A stretch of DNA of 38,789 bases from an uncultured Chlorobiaceae bacterium (lineage in GTDB: Bacteria; Bacteroidota; Chlorobiia; Chlorobiales; Chlorobiaceae), in contig CAJEXL010000017.1 in assembly GCA_903994365.1 (NCBI GenBank), positions 1 through 38,789 on the forward strand. Direction: 5' to 3'. The notes under the pieces were generated by a model that saw nothing but the letters and a program-made list of their open reading frames with translations, was not told where the DNA came from and ran no database searches. Every line of letters starts with the position of its first letter. The stretch's first letter is position 1. The translations under genes and the position numbers were made by a program. Of the stretch, positions 26,801-35,195 are shown in pieces.

Positions 26801-29258
26801 CCCAGGTGACGGCTCCGGCATTGAGCAGTGATCCATTGTCCCAGTTTGGTGAACCCACGACGTAGTTGCCGTTTGTCAGCGCCATTACTGTCGAGGAGAG
26901 TCCATCATTGGCGACAGAGCCAATCAGGCTGTTGGTGTTATTTACTGTTCCGATACTACCGATGGTTCCATTACCCCAGGTTACCGCTCCTGTATCTATG
27001 GTTGTTCCATTGTCCCATGCCGGAGAATTGATTACATAATTTCCATTGGAAAGAGCGTTTACAGTTGTTCCCACCTTGTCATTTGCGGTAGTGCCGACCA
27101 GACTGTTCGTGGTGTTTATTGTCCCGACTGCTTCGCTGGCTCCATTGACCCAGGTGGCGGCGCCAGCGTTTGCTGCGGCACCATTATCCCAGTTTGGTGA
27201 GCCAATAACGTAGTTGCCGTTGCTGAGGGCTGTGACAACCATGCCAGCATTATCTCCCGATTTGGAACCAGTGATACTGTTTGACGTGCTGATTATTCCA
27301 ACTGTTCCGCCAAGCCCATTACCCCAGGTGACCGCACCGGCATTGGCAACCGTTCCCTTATCCCATAGGTATAAGGAGACAAGGTAGTTGCCGTTTGTCA
27401 GCGCGGTCACTTTTGATGATGCGCCATCACTTGCCGTGGAGCCGACAAGGCTGTTGAGTGCACTTATTACTCCGACGCTGCCGGTTGTTCCATCTCCCCA
27501 GGTTACTGCGCCCACATCAATGACAGTTCCATTATCCCAACCTGGTGAGGCGAGAATATAGTTGCCATTGGCAAGAGGAGTGATGGTGGAGAGTGCGGCA
27601 TCATGAAGCGCAGAACCGGTCAGACTGTTGGCGCTTGAGACGCTGCCACTGCTTCCCGCATCTCCGTCAATCCATGTTGCGGCACCGACACCCCCAACCC
27701 CTTCGCCGGACCATTTCCGACTCAGGGTAACAGCGTTATTATTGCCAGTCAAGGCGATTACTTGTTCTCCAACCTGATCATTGGCTGAAGAGCCAACCAG
27801 CGTCGACAGGAGTGTTCCGTCGGGCTTGTAGAGCCTGACAGCTCCGGCGTCGGTTGCAACAAAATCATCAAGTGGGCTGGCAACAACAATATGGCCATTG
27901 TTCAGCTCGACGATGTTGCCTGAACCATGCTGGTCACCTGTGGCCGGGTTTGGATCGAGGAGTGGAATAACGGAGAAGAGCCGGGAAGTTGTACCTGCGT
28001 CGATAGTGATGTTGCGAGGATCAAGCAGTAGCAGACCATTTTCCCCATTTTGGGCGCTTGTGGCCACCTGGCCAATCATCCTCAGGTTTTCGTGACTTGA
28101 TACCTCAACATTTCCACCGTTACCGCTCTTTGCTCCGCCCCTGGCTTCAATTGAACCGGCAAAAATTGTCGATTGATTTGACCAGATCACGACAGTGCCA
28201 CCATTGCCGTTGTCGAGGGCATTGGCGCTCATTTTGCTGCTCTCTGTAACGGTGCTGCTGTTTGCATTGGCAAGTGAGGCATCACGCCCTTGCCATCCAC
28301 CACCAACAAGGATAGATCCTCCTTCCTTCCTGCCGTTTGCTTCTATTTGAGCGCCAGCGATGGTGGTGAGTGGTGCCGTGAGAGCAATTTTTCCTCCTTG
28401 CTCATTGCCATTGGCACTGAGTGTGCCTGAGAGATAGAGCGCCTCACCAGCTATAATCCTGATGTTGCCTCCATTTTCACCATTCGCCATTATTTGACTG
28501 ATGCCGGTTTGCTCAATACTACCCGTTGCATTGATCTCTATCGTCCCACCATTGGAGCGGCCATCAGCTATCCAGGTTCCGGCATCAAGCAGATTTTTTA
28601 CGTTAGCGCTTATATTGGAACCAATTAACGTGCCTGTGCTGACGAAGGCTGATCCCTCAATGACAATTTTGCCATCTCTCTCTGTCATGCTGCTTGCATG
28701 TATTACCCCGCTGTTATTGATAACCGAGCCAATCAGCTTTACAAATTCACCATTCAGGGAGCCCTGGTTAATTAATGACCCAGCGGTGCCATTGTTCAGA
28801 AATGAATAGTTTTCTGCAAGAAAGTCGGCATCGTTGATTGCAAGTGTCGAGGCCACCAGTCCTCCAACATTAACCGATGATCCGGGTGCAAACACCATAC
28901 CGTTAGGATTTACCAGAAAAACTCGCCCATTGGCAGTGAGTGTGCCAAAAATAGCTGTGGGATCGTTCCCTGTAACCCGGTTCAGGAGGGTCGATTGGTT
29001 GGTTGGCTGAGCAATGGTGACCGCTTCACTTTTGCCAATACCAAATGAGTTCCAGTTGATAATGGCATGGTTGCTCTGCTGCCCGATTTGCATAGTTGAG
29101 GCAGATGGTGTGCTGATAGTTGCTTGTCCGGCAGCTACCACTCCGCTCATTGGAAGAGCAACGGCCATCTCTCCTCCAAGCAATGTCCGGGTTACAACCG
29201 CAGCGATGATCCAGGCCTCCCGGGAGCTGCTTCCGATAAAGCGACGGGTATTTTTCAC
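23895..29258 (-). CDS. TpsA filamentous-haemagglutinin-type exoprotein with propeller-like repeats and MBG domains
   Basis: This 1787-residue secreted protein has an N-terminal signal region (about 1-45) and a TPS domain (about 40-200: INWNSFGIGKSEAVTI, LLNRVTGNDPTAIFGTLTA, NGRVFLVNPNGMVF). Gly/Asn-rich beta-helix sequence follows to about 430. Some eleven repeats of about 57 residues (about 470-1100) come next, then more beta-helix (LEMSAGQSLFLNANI). MBG-type modules lie at about 1465-1680 (KTYGEPDPTLAL, KIYGDADPALTW). An Ig-like end closes it (LPEWMSFDPVQKVISGTPP ... VAKDQFGGEAR). It is probably a surface adhesin or cell-contact protein exported by TpsB just downstream. The frame is intact over 5.3 kb, in contrast to the broken homologue at 7227-10335. 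Confidence 0.9.
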   Translation of the reverse strand: MKNTRRFIGSSSREAWIIAAVVTRTLLGGEMAVALPMSGVVAAGQATISTPSASTMQIGQQSNHAIINWNSFGIGKSEAVTIAQPTNQSTLLNRVTGNDPTAIFGTLTANGRVFLVNPNGMVFAPGSSVNVGGLVASTLAINDADFLAENYSFLNNGTAGSLINQGSLNGEFVKLIGSVINNSGVIHASSMTERDGKIVIEGSAFVSTGTLIGSNISANVKNLLDAGTWIADGRSNGGTIEINATGSIEQTGISQIMANGENGGNIRIIAGEALYLSGTLSANGNEQGGKIALTAPLTTIAGAQIEANGRKEGGSILVGGGWQGRDASLANANSSTVTESSKMSANALDNGNGGTVVIWSNQSTIFAGSIEARGGAKSGNGGNVEVSSHENLRMIGQVATSAQNGENGLLLLDPRNITIDAGTTSRLFSVIPLLDPNPATGDQHGSGNIVELNNGHIVVASPLDDFVATDAGAVRLYKPDGTLLSTLVGSSANDQVGEQVIALTGNNNAVTLSRKWSGEGVGGVGAATWIDGDAGSSGSVSSANSLTGSALHDAALSTITPLANGNYILASPGWDNGTVIDVGAVTWGDGTTGSVGVISALNSLVGSTASDGASSKVTALTNGNYLVSLYLWDKGTVANAGAVTWGNGLGGTVGIISTSNSITGSKSGDNAGMVVTALSNGNYVIGSPNWDNGAAANAGAATWVNGASEAVGTINTTNSLVGTTANDKVGTTVNALSNGNYVINSPAWDNGTTIDTGAVTWGNGTIGSIGTVNNTNSLIGSVANDGLSSTVMALTNGNYVVGSPNWDNGSLLNAGAVTWGDGVNGTAGTISSLNSMVGSATNDGISYTMAALTNGNYVVGSPHWDNGTAIDVGAVTWGDGATGSVGTISVSNSLIGSAVNDGALYNITALSNGNYVVGSPNWDNGTLIDAGAITWGDGAAGTVGTISIANSLVGSTKNDFAGSDNTFTSKVTALKNGNYIVASSFWDKGTVANAGAVTWGDGAIGTVGEITINNSLTGSKIGDQVGSLTVALPNGNYVVGSSSWDNGALTNAGAVTFGNGLGALAGAVSAENSLTGSKKDDFMSSSGITPLTVASMSGSFVVSSMAGSSNAGLVDIIAPQVAESPLQHEYNTNAGIDNSFTPAQISALLNTGNNLMLKANNNITLNSAIVVDNPLGTGGNLEMSAGQSLFLNANIITDNGNLTLIANDKLENGIVDAMRSPGKAVISMASGTALDAGTGHMSIELRDGMGVTNRESGDITLRNISAASISAVNYGATAGSGITLAGTLAASATSGNGIILVGQDFDNNTGSTLSTAGTARWLIYSNNPEATSKGGLRSAFRHYNATAASYAPTSVSESGNGFIYSSVPGQLSVNTTLASGNASSYYGSTPDATYGFTLSGFADNEDNAQNIGLMGTTVVSGAPTASSNSGNYSVTYAGGLTSSAGFTFSAGTGLASTVQPQAVDISADDQNKEYDENDPPLTWVFETQSNGRGILDGDIFSGELARVPGEEIGSYAILQNTLNNSNYAINFNSASLTINQRPITLSAMAASKTYGEPDPTLALSITNGSLGSTTVTDVLSDITGSLRRQAGSAVGTYDILLGSGLKAGNYNITYVTDNNSFSITKRPVNISANALSKIYGDADPALTWLAEAPIQNLNLLSQVTATRMNSNMLSIDNAEAAQSTETGLSFAPNFITVDTIVIPEAAETFFTCSLLSMFTHSNPEAVISLDLHSVNGSSLPEWMSFDPVQKVISGTPPKEATGEYQLELVAKDQFGGEARTTVLFKVG
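25950..27860 (-). repeat. Tandem array of about eleven ~57-residue repeats inside tpsA
   Basis: The unit pattern is NSLxGSxxNDxxSxxVxAL, then TNGNYVVGSPNWDNG, then AGAVTWGDGxxGxVGTIS. Nine copies carry NGNY and W-D-(N/K)-G; one degenerate copy precedes them (VTLSRKWSGEG) and one follows (SGSFVVSSMAGSSNAG). Spacing is about 170 bp, except one copy enlarged by roughly nine residues (AGSDNTFTS, near 26360-26390). The (V/I)GSPxWDxGxxxxAGAV core resembles FG-GAP/integrin-type propeller blades. Confidence 0.85.
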
Positions 29259-29559
29259 TGTAATAACGGTTAAAATTAAAGGCCTGATCTCTTATGGGCC
29301 AGAAAAGTGCGTTCTTATTACATTTTTTACATCTCTGCAAGAATAAGTAATTTATTTGTAATTATAAAAGTATAATGATGAAATTACCTCTGCATTGTGT
29401 CCGTTGTCGTGTATAACCTGAACTCATGAAGCTCTATCTTGAGTGGAGAATGAGTGAGTTGAGGCAAGAAGTGTTGTGGATAGCAAGAATAATTTCGATA
29501 TATTACTTTTGATTTTCAAGAGTTGTGCTAATGCTGGTAACTTTCCCATTCACTTTTCA
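29259..29559. promoter_or_regulatory. Divergent intergenic region between tpsA and ndh
   Basis: About 300 AT-rich bases separate the two divergent genes and must hold both promoters. I see no clear copy of the four-box TTGTGAC array found at 7062. A GTG at 29476 preceded by GAGG (29461-29464) offers an alternative start for ndh. No RNA gene is recognisable. Confidence 0.4.
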
Positions 29560-30906
29560 ATGAGGCATATTGTTATTGTTGGCGGCGGATTTGCAGGTCT
29601 CAATGTTGCCAAAGAGCTTGGCAACAGAAAAGAGGTCAAGGTTACGCTCATCGACAAGAATAATTTCCATCTTTTTCAGCCACTTCTTTATCAGGTTGCC
29701 ATGGCGGCGCTTAATGCGGGTGAAATTGCCTATCCCCTCCGAATGATGCTTTCGAAGTATAAAAATGTGACTGTTTTCAAGGGAGTTGTTAAGACCGTCG
29801 ATCCTTTGAAAAAAGTGATTTATACGGATTTTGGTGAAATAGAGTATGACAATCTGGTCATGACCTGTGGAACAAAGCACCATTATTTTGGCCATAATGA
29901 GTGGGAGGAGTTTGCCCCGGGTCTTAAAACCATTGCCCAGGCTGCTGAAATCCGCAGAAGGGTGATGGATGCTTATGAAAATGCTGAACGATCTCAGGAT
30001 CCTGAAGAGAAAAGAAAACTTCTTACATTTGTCATTGTTGGTGGTGGTCCGACTGGTGTTGAGCTTGCCGGGTCAATCGGGGAGATGAGTCGTTATTACC
30101 TGTCAAAATATTTCAAAAATATTGATCCAAAACAGATCCGGATTTTTATTGCTCAATCGGCTCCAACACTGCTTCACACCTTTTCTCCGGAACTCTCGGC
30201 CAAAGCTACCCGCGCTCTTAAAAAGCTTGGCGTCGAAGTTTTGACCTGCTGCAAGGTGACTAATATCGATGCCCATGGGGTGCAGATTGGTAGTGAGAGA
30301 ATTGATGCTGGAACTGTGCTTTGGGCTGCCGGTGTCAGGGCTACAAGTATAGGCAAAACTATTGGCTTTGATACCGACCCTTCGGGTAGAATAATAGTTG
30401 CCGAAGATCTCAGTGTGCTAGCCTATCCAGATGTCTTTGTCGGAGGTGATCAGGCAAGTTTCACCCTGTATGACGGGAGCACACTTCCGGGGCTTGCTTC
30501 TGTTGCGCTTCAGGAAGGGCGTTCTATCGGCAGGAATATCTTGCTTGATATTCAGGGTAAACGACGAAAAAATTTCGTTTACAACGACAAGGGGCAGATG
30601 GCGACCATTGGTAAAAACTCGGCGATTGCTGAACGGGGTAATGTCAGGCTCTCCGGAATTCCTGCATGGATTATCTGGCTTGGTGTCCATATCTACTATC
30701 TCAGCAGCGTAAAACACCGTTTGTTTGTGCTCATGCAGTGGGGATGGTCATACTTTACCTTTGGTCATGGTGCCCGCATTGTCAACAAAGAGTGGAGATT
30801 TTATCCCAATCTTCCGGAACCAGCCGAACCTGCCGAGAAGGAGGAGCTGATAGCCGAAAAGGAGTGTGTTTTTGTTTCCGGAGAATCTGTTGAAGGGCAA
30901 CGGTAA
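29560..30906 (+). CDS. ndh: Type II NADH dehydrogenase (NDH-2), NAD(P)/FAD-dependent oxidoreductase
   Basis: NDH-2 oxidises NADH and reduces quinone at the membrane without pumping protons. From ATG 29560 the protein starts MRHIVIVGGGFAGLNVAKEL, the FAD dinucleotide-binding fold. The middle has LLTFVIVGGGPTGVELAGSIGEM, the NAD(P) site, and later GTVLWAAGVRA and VFVGGDQASF (FAD). The C-terminal region PAWIIWLGVHIYYLSSVKHRLFV and GWSYFTFGHGARIV is the usual membrane-attachment segment. About 448 residues, normal. A GTG start at 29476 would add 28 residues, but family members begin at the Rossmann strand. It converges with aroC, 17 bp between stops. Confidence 0.88.
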   Translation: MRHIVIVGGGFAGLNVAKELGNRKEVKVTLIDKNNFHLFQPLLYQVAMAALNAGEIAYPLRMMLSKYKNVTVFKGVVKTVDPLKKVIYTDFGEIEYDNLVMTCGTKHHYFGHNEWEEFAPGLKTIAQAAEIRRRVMDAYENAERSQDPEEKRKLLTFVIVGGGPTGVELAGSIGEMSRYYLSKYFKNIDPKQIRIFIAQSAPTLLHTFSPELSAKATRALKKLGVEVLTCCKVTNIDAHGVQIGSERIDAGTVLWAAGVRATSIGKTIGFDTDPSGRIIVAEDLSVLAYPDVFVGGDQASFTLYDGSTLPGLASVALQEGRSIGRNILLDIQGKRRKNFVYNDKGQMATIGKNSAIAERGNVRLSGIPAWIIWLGVHIYYLSSVKHRLFVLMQWGWSYFTFGHGARIVNKEWRFYPNLPEPAEPAEKEELIAEKECVFVSGESVEGQR

Positions 30907-30923
30907 TCCCTCCATGCAAAGTA

Positions 30924-32117
30924 TCAGGGACAAAAAGAGTTGCGGATATTTTCCCGATAGAGGTCAAGCCTTTGGCGGATTTCATCAAGGTGGTCGCCCC
31001 CGAGCTTTTCAAGCAGTGCGTTGGCGATGACCGGAGCCACAACGGCTTCGGCAACGACACCGGCAGCAGGGACTGCACAGGTGTCGCTACGCTCAAAGCG
31101 TGAGGGTAGCGGCTGGAGGGTTTCCATATCAAACGACTGCAGGGGAGTGACCAGCGAAGAGATGGGTTTCATGGCTGCCCTGAGGTGAATGGTCTGTCCA
31201 CTCGTCATACTGCCTTCAAGACCACCAGCCCTGTTGGTTTTTCGGATCACGCCATCCCGAGTGGAGAGGTAAAGCTCATCGTGCACCTCTGAACCTGGCT
31301 TTCGGGCATTTTCAAAGGCAGCTCCAATCTCGACTCCTTTGATGGCCTGAATGGAGAGGATTGCCGATGCGAGTGCGGCATCAAGTCGACGGTCGTGTTG
31401 AACATAGCTTCCAAACCCGACAGGAACTCCCGTGATAAAGAGTTCGATGATGCCGCCGAGGGTATCGCCTTTTTGTTTGGCTTTATCAATGGCGGCAACA
31501 GCCTCCGCTTCTGTTGCGTTGGTGAGCATTCGTACTGGTGAGAGGTCGGCTTGCCTGGCGAGAGCCTCAGCTCCTTCGCTGAGAAGCAGGTCAAGTTGCG
31601 CATCGGGAGATGGTTCGGTTACCCCCCCTATTGAGGAGATATAACTGCCAATTTCTATCCCAAGAGCCTTTAAAAAGATTTTTGCAAGCGTACCAGCGGC
31701 AACCCGAGCGGCGGTCTCTCTTGCGGATGAGCGCTCAATAACGGGCCGGATATCGTCAAAACCGTACTTGATGCAACCAGCAAGATCGGCATGGCCAGGT
31801 CTTGGAATGGTGATTGTTGCAATCTTTTCGACAGGCTTCTCAAACTGGGCCATGATGGTTGTCCAGTTCTCCCAGTCGCGGTTTTTTATAACAAGAGTAA
31901 TTGGTGAGCCTATGGTTTTGCCAAACCGCATACCCGACAACACCTCAGCCTTGTCGCTCTCGATTTTCATCCGTCCACCTCGGCCATATCCCTGCTGACG
32001 GCGGGCCAACTGATTATTTATCTCTTCGAGGGAGATGGCGATGCCAGCAGGCATTCCTTCCACAATGGCCGAAAGTGCGGGCCCATGCGACTCGCCAGCG
32101 GTAAAGTATCGTATCAT
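30924..32117 (-). CDS. aroC: Chorismate synthase
   Basis: AroC converts EPSP to chorismate with reduced FMN, the last step of the shikimate pathway. Signatures are RYFTAGESHGPALSAIVEGMP at the N-terminus, RRQQGYGRGGRMKIESD, PRPGHADLAGCIKYGFDDIRPVIERSSARETAARVA in the middle, and EGSMTSGQTIHLRAAMKP. I chose ATG 32117 (MIRYFTAGE) over a TTG 15 bp upstream. About 397 residues, full length. It follows hemB on the same strand after 56 bp, with a hairpin in the gap. Confidence 0.95.
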   Translation of the reverse strand: MIRYFTAGESHGPALSAIVEGMPAGIAISLEEINNQLARRQQGYGRGGRMKIESDKAEVLSGMRFGKTIGSPITLVIKNRDWENWTTIMAQFEKPVEKIATITIPRPGHADLAGCIKYGFDDIRPVIERSSARETAARVAAGTLAKIFLKALGIEIGSYISSIGGVTEPSPDAQLDLLLSEGAEALARQADLSPVRMLTNATEAEAVAAIDKAKQKGDTLGGIIELFITGVPVGFGSYVQHDRRLDAALASAILSIQAIKGVEIGAAFENARKPGSEVHDELYLSTRDGVIRKTNRAGGLEGSMTSGQTIHLRAAMKPISSLVTPLQSFDMETLQPLPSRFERSDTCAVPAAGVVAEAVVAPVIANALLEKLGGDHLDEIRQRLDLYRENIRNSFCP

Positions 32118-32133
32118 GTTTTTAAATGACAAT

Positions 32134-32167
32134 GCCCGGCGGCGGGAGGGTGCTGCCGGGCTTTTTT
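32134..32167 (+). terminator. Terminator-like hairpin with T6, plus strand
   Basis: GCCCGGCGGC (32134-32143) pairs with GCTGCCGGGC (32152-32161) with one mismatch and is followed by six T on the plus strand. No plus-strand gene ends here. On the minus strand it lies between hemB and aroC, where it would be a strong hairpin without a good U-tract, so it may partially limit read-through or act against antisense transcription. Confidence 0.5.
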
Positions 32168-32173
32168 CAATGC

Positions 32174-33181
<1,008 letters not shown>

Positions 33182-33242
33182 TTAAAAAGGCAAAAATACG
33201 AAAATCTGTGACTATCGCGAAGAATTTCCCAAGACCAACCTC

Positions 33243-34394
33243 TTAACGGAGAAATCCCATAATAACGCCTGCTGCTATGGCTGAACCAATCATTCCGGCA
33301 ACGTTCGGAGCCATGGCGTGAACAATCAGATGATTGTTGGAATCAGCCTTCAGACCCTCACGTTGTACTACGTTCGCACTTTCAGGCATGGCCGAAACAC
33401 CCGCAGCCCCGATCAGCGGGTTGATCCTGTTCTCTTTTGAGAGAAAGATATTCATAAATTTTGCAAACAGAACACCTCCTGCAGTAGATATCATGAAGGC
33501 TACGGCGCCAAGCACAAAAATGTACATTGATTGTGGTGTCAGAAAGGTTGTTGCTTGTGTTGTTGCACCGACGGTGATGCCAAGCATGATGGTGACGATG
33601 TCGTAAAAACCATTTTTAGCGGTATCGGCTAGACGTTGTGTCACCATTGACTCTTTGAGCAGATTCCCGAAAAAGAGCATTCCAAGAAGCGACAACGAAG
33701 CTGGAGCGATAAAGCCGGTCATAAGAAGGGCAACAATAGGGAAGAGTACCTTTTCAAATTTTCGGACCGAGCGGGGAGGTAGCATTTTTATGAGACGCTC
33801 CTCTTTTGTCGTTAAAAGACGCATGATTGGTGGCTGTATTACCGGTACAAGCGCCATATAAAAATAGACAGCAATAACGATTGATCCCATCAAATGAGGA
33901 GCTAATTTTGATGCCAGAAAAATTGCTGTCGGGCCATTGGCTGCGCCAATAATACCGATTGCCGCAGATTCGAGGTTGTTGAAGCCAAGAGTGATTGCGC
34001 CAATATAGGTCATAAAAATGCCGAGTTGCGCGGCCCCCCCAAGCAGGATAAGCTTGGGGTTGGCAATGAGGGTTGAAAAATCGGTCATTGCGCCGATGCC
34101 AAGAAAAATCAGTGATGGAAAAATACCCTTGAGCATACCCTGATAGAGAAAATTCATGATGCCTCCCTCTTCATAGAGTCCGAGTTGCATTCCGGCATGT
34201 TCAATAAACGGCGTGTTTCCTATCAGGATACCAAATCCTATAGGAACCAGAAGCAGCGGTTCATATTCATAGCGGATGGCAAGATAGATAAAGAGTAACC
34301 CAACGAGGATCATCAAAAGGTGACCAGGTGTGGTATTGGCAAAACCAGAATTTTCCAGAAACCGTACAATTCCTTCCATAATGTTGTTATTCAA
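33243..34394 (-). CDS. mmdB: Na+-translocating decarboxylase beta subunit (MmdB/OadB/GcdB)
   Basis: The 383-residue, many-helix membrane protein is the ion channel of biotin-dependent decarboxylase pumps: decarboxylation of carboxybiotin drives Na+ export. Family blocks include PLLLVPIGFGILIGN, SLIFLGIGAMTDFSTLIANP, LAPHLMGSIVIAVYFYMALVPVIQPP, and the C-terminal NPLIGAAGVSAMPESANVV and HAMAPNVAGMIGSAIAAG. The usually invariant GADGPTAI reads GAANGPTAI here. The DNA is unambiguous (GCC AAT GGC), so the expected Asp is Asn. It overlaps the biotin-carrier gene by 8 bp. Confidence 0.9.
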   Translation of the reverse strand: MNNNIMEGIVRFLENSGFANTTPGHLLMILVGLLFIYLAIRYEYEPLLLVPIGFGILIGNTPFIEHAGMQLGLYEEGGIMNFLYQGMLKGIFPSLIFLGIGAMTDFSTLIANPKLILLGGAAQLGIFMTYIGAITLGFNNLESAAIGIIGAANGPTAIFLASKLAPHLMGSIVIAVYFYMALVPVIQPPIMRLLTTKEERLIKMLPPRSVRKFEKVLFPIVALLMTGFIAPASLSLLGMLFFGNLLKESMVTQRLADTAKNGFYDIVTIMLGITVGATTQATTFLTPQSMYIFVLGAVAFMISTAGGVLFAKFMNIFLSKENRINPLIGAAGVSAMPESANVVQREGLKADSNNHLIVHAMAPNVAGMIGSAIAAGVIMGFLR

Positions 34395-34803
34395 TTTCTA
34401 TCAGAATGTCGCCCTGCATGACGGTATCGCCTACAGCAACTCTCACTGTTTTAACAATGCCGGGCTTTTCAGCAAAAATATTGTTCTCCATTTTCATCGC
34501 TTCAAGTATCAGTACTGGCTGTTCGAGCTTGATCTGCATTCCAGGCTCTACGGCAATCGAGATAATTGTTCCTGGGAGCGGCGCCTTGATCATACTCAGG
34601 CCCGGAGTATTGAGCACCGGCGCTTTCGGTGGCGCTGGAGGAGTGTAGCGGACAAGTTTTGGTGTTTGTGGTGTTTTGATTTCATGCCCAAGTTCTACCT
34701 TGTAGCTTGTTCCGTTTACCTCAATTTCAGCAACGTTTTCTTCAAAGGATTTGATTTCAACATTGTATTTATTGCCACTTATGGTGAATTTGTATCGCCT
34801 CAT
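34387..34803 (-). CDS. mmdC: Biotin carboxyl-carrier subunit of the decarboxylase
   Basis: The 138-residue protein has an N-terminal beta-rich segment, a short Pro/Ala linker (YTPPAPPKAPVLN) and a C-terminal biotinyl domain with APLPGTIISIAVEPGMQI, the biotinylation motif ILEAMKMENNI (Lys between the two Met) and VAVGDTVMQGDILIEI. It shuttles CO2 from the carboxyltransferase to the membrane subunit. It overlaps the OadG-like gene start by 4 bp and mmdB by 8 bp, so the genes are translationally coupled. Confidence 0.9.
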   Translation of the reverse strand: MRRYKFTISGNKYNVEIKSFEENVAEIEVNGTSYKVELGHEIKTPQTPKLVRYTPPAPPKAPVLNTPGLSMIKAPLPGTIISIAVEPGMQIKLEQPVLILEAMKMENNIFAEKPGIVKTVRVAVGDTVMQGDILIEIE

Positions 34804-35174
34804 CGTTGAAAACGGTTTAAATTAGTAACATTATAGATTTTTGAATTCCATGGTGAGTAGCTTTTTCCCACCTTCTTGATGGTGAGAATAGAGGTTTCCT
34901 GGTCGTGAAGCTCTTCGAAGTACATTGAAATTGCCAGTGCAACTGCCGCGCTGACCTCTCCCGGAACCATTTTCCCGGCAATCGAGGCGTTAACGATACC
35001 TCCCCCTTGCTGCAATTTTTTTCTGAGTTTTCGTGTGCGGAGCTTCGGAAGAAAACCGAAAACCAGTGAGAGCAGAAAAAGCGACAAGAAGACAATCACG
35101 TAACATGATATAGCAAGTGCCAGATGTTCAGCGCTGATTGCCGAAAAGTCAATCGGTAAGAAGAGAGTGATCAT
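34800..35174 (-). CDS. mmdD: Small membrane subunit (OadG/MmdD family)
   Basis: The 124-residue protein has one membrane helix (ALAISCYVIVFLSLFLLSLVFGF, about residues 21-43), then a basic stretch (KLRTRKLRKKL) and a soluble tail (PGEVSAAVALAISMYFEELHDQE) typical of OadG/MmdD subunits that tether the carboxyltransferase to the beta subunit. Position between mmdA and mmdC matches the Veillonella parvula order A-D-E-C-B, with no separate E gene seen here. The N-terminal start at 35174 lies 21 bp after mmdA. Confidence 0.8.
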   Translation of the reverse strand: MITLFLPIDFSAISAEHLALAISCYVIVFLSLFLLSLVFGFLPKLRTRKLRKKLQQGGGIVNASIAGKMVPGEVSAAVALAISMYFEELHDQETSILTIKKVGKSYSPWNSKIYNVTNLNRFQR

Positions 35175-35195
35175 TATTAAATTGATAGTTACCGG

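Noticed and set aside
25950..27860. CRISPR array, considered because of regular ~170-bp repeats
   Set aside because: The repeats are long, divergent, in frame within one open reading frame, and encode protein repeats; there are no short identical repeats with spacers or cas genes.
29394..29412. Possible TTGTG-type boxes upstream of tpsA
   Set aside because: Only two poor copies at 9-bp spacing; not comparable with the four regular boxes at 7062-7101.
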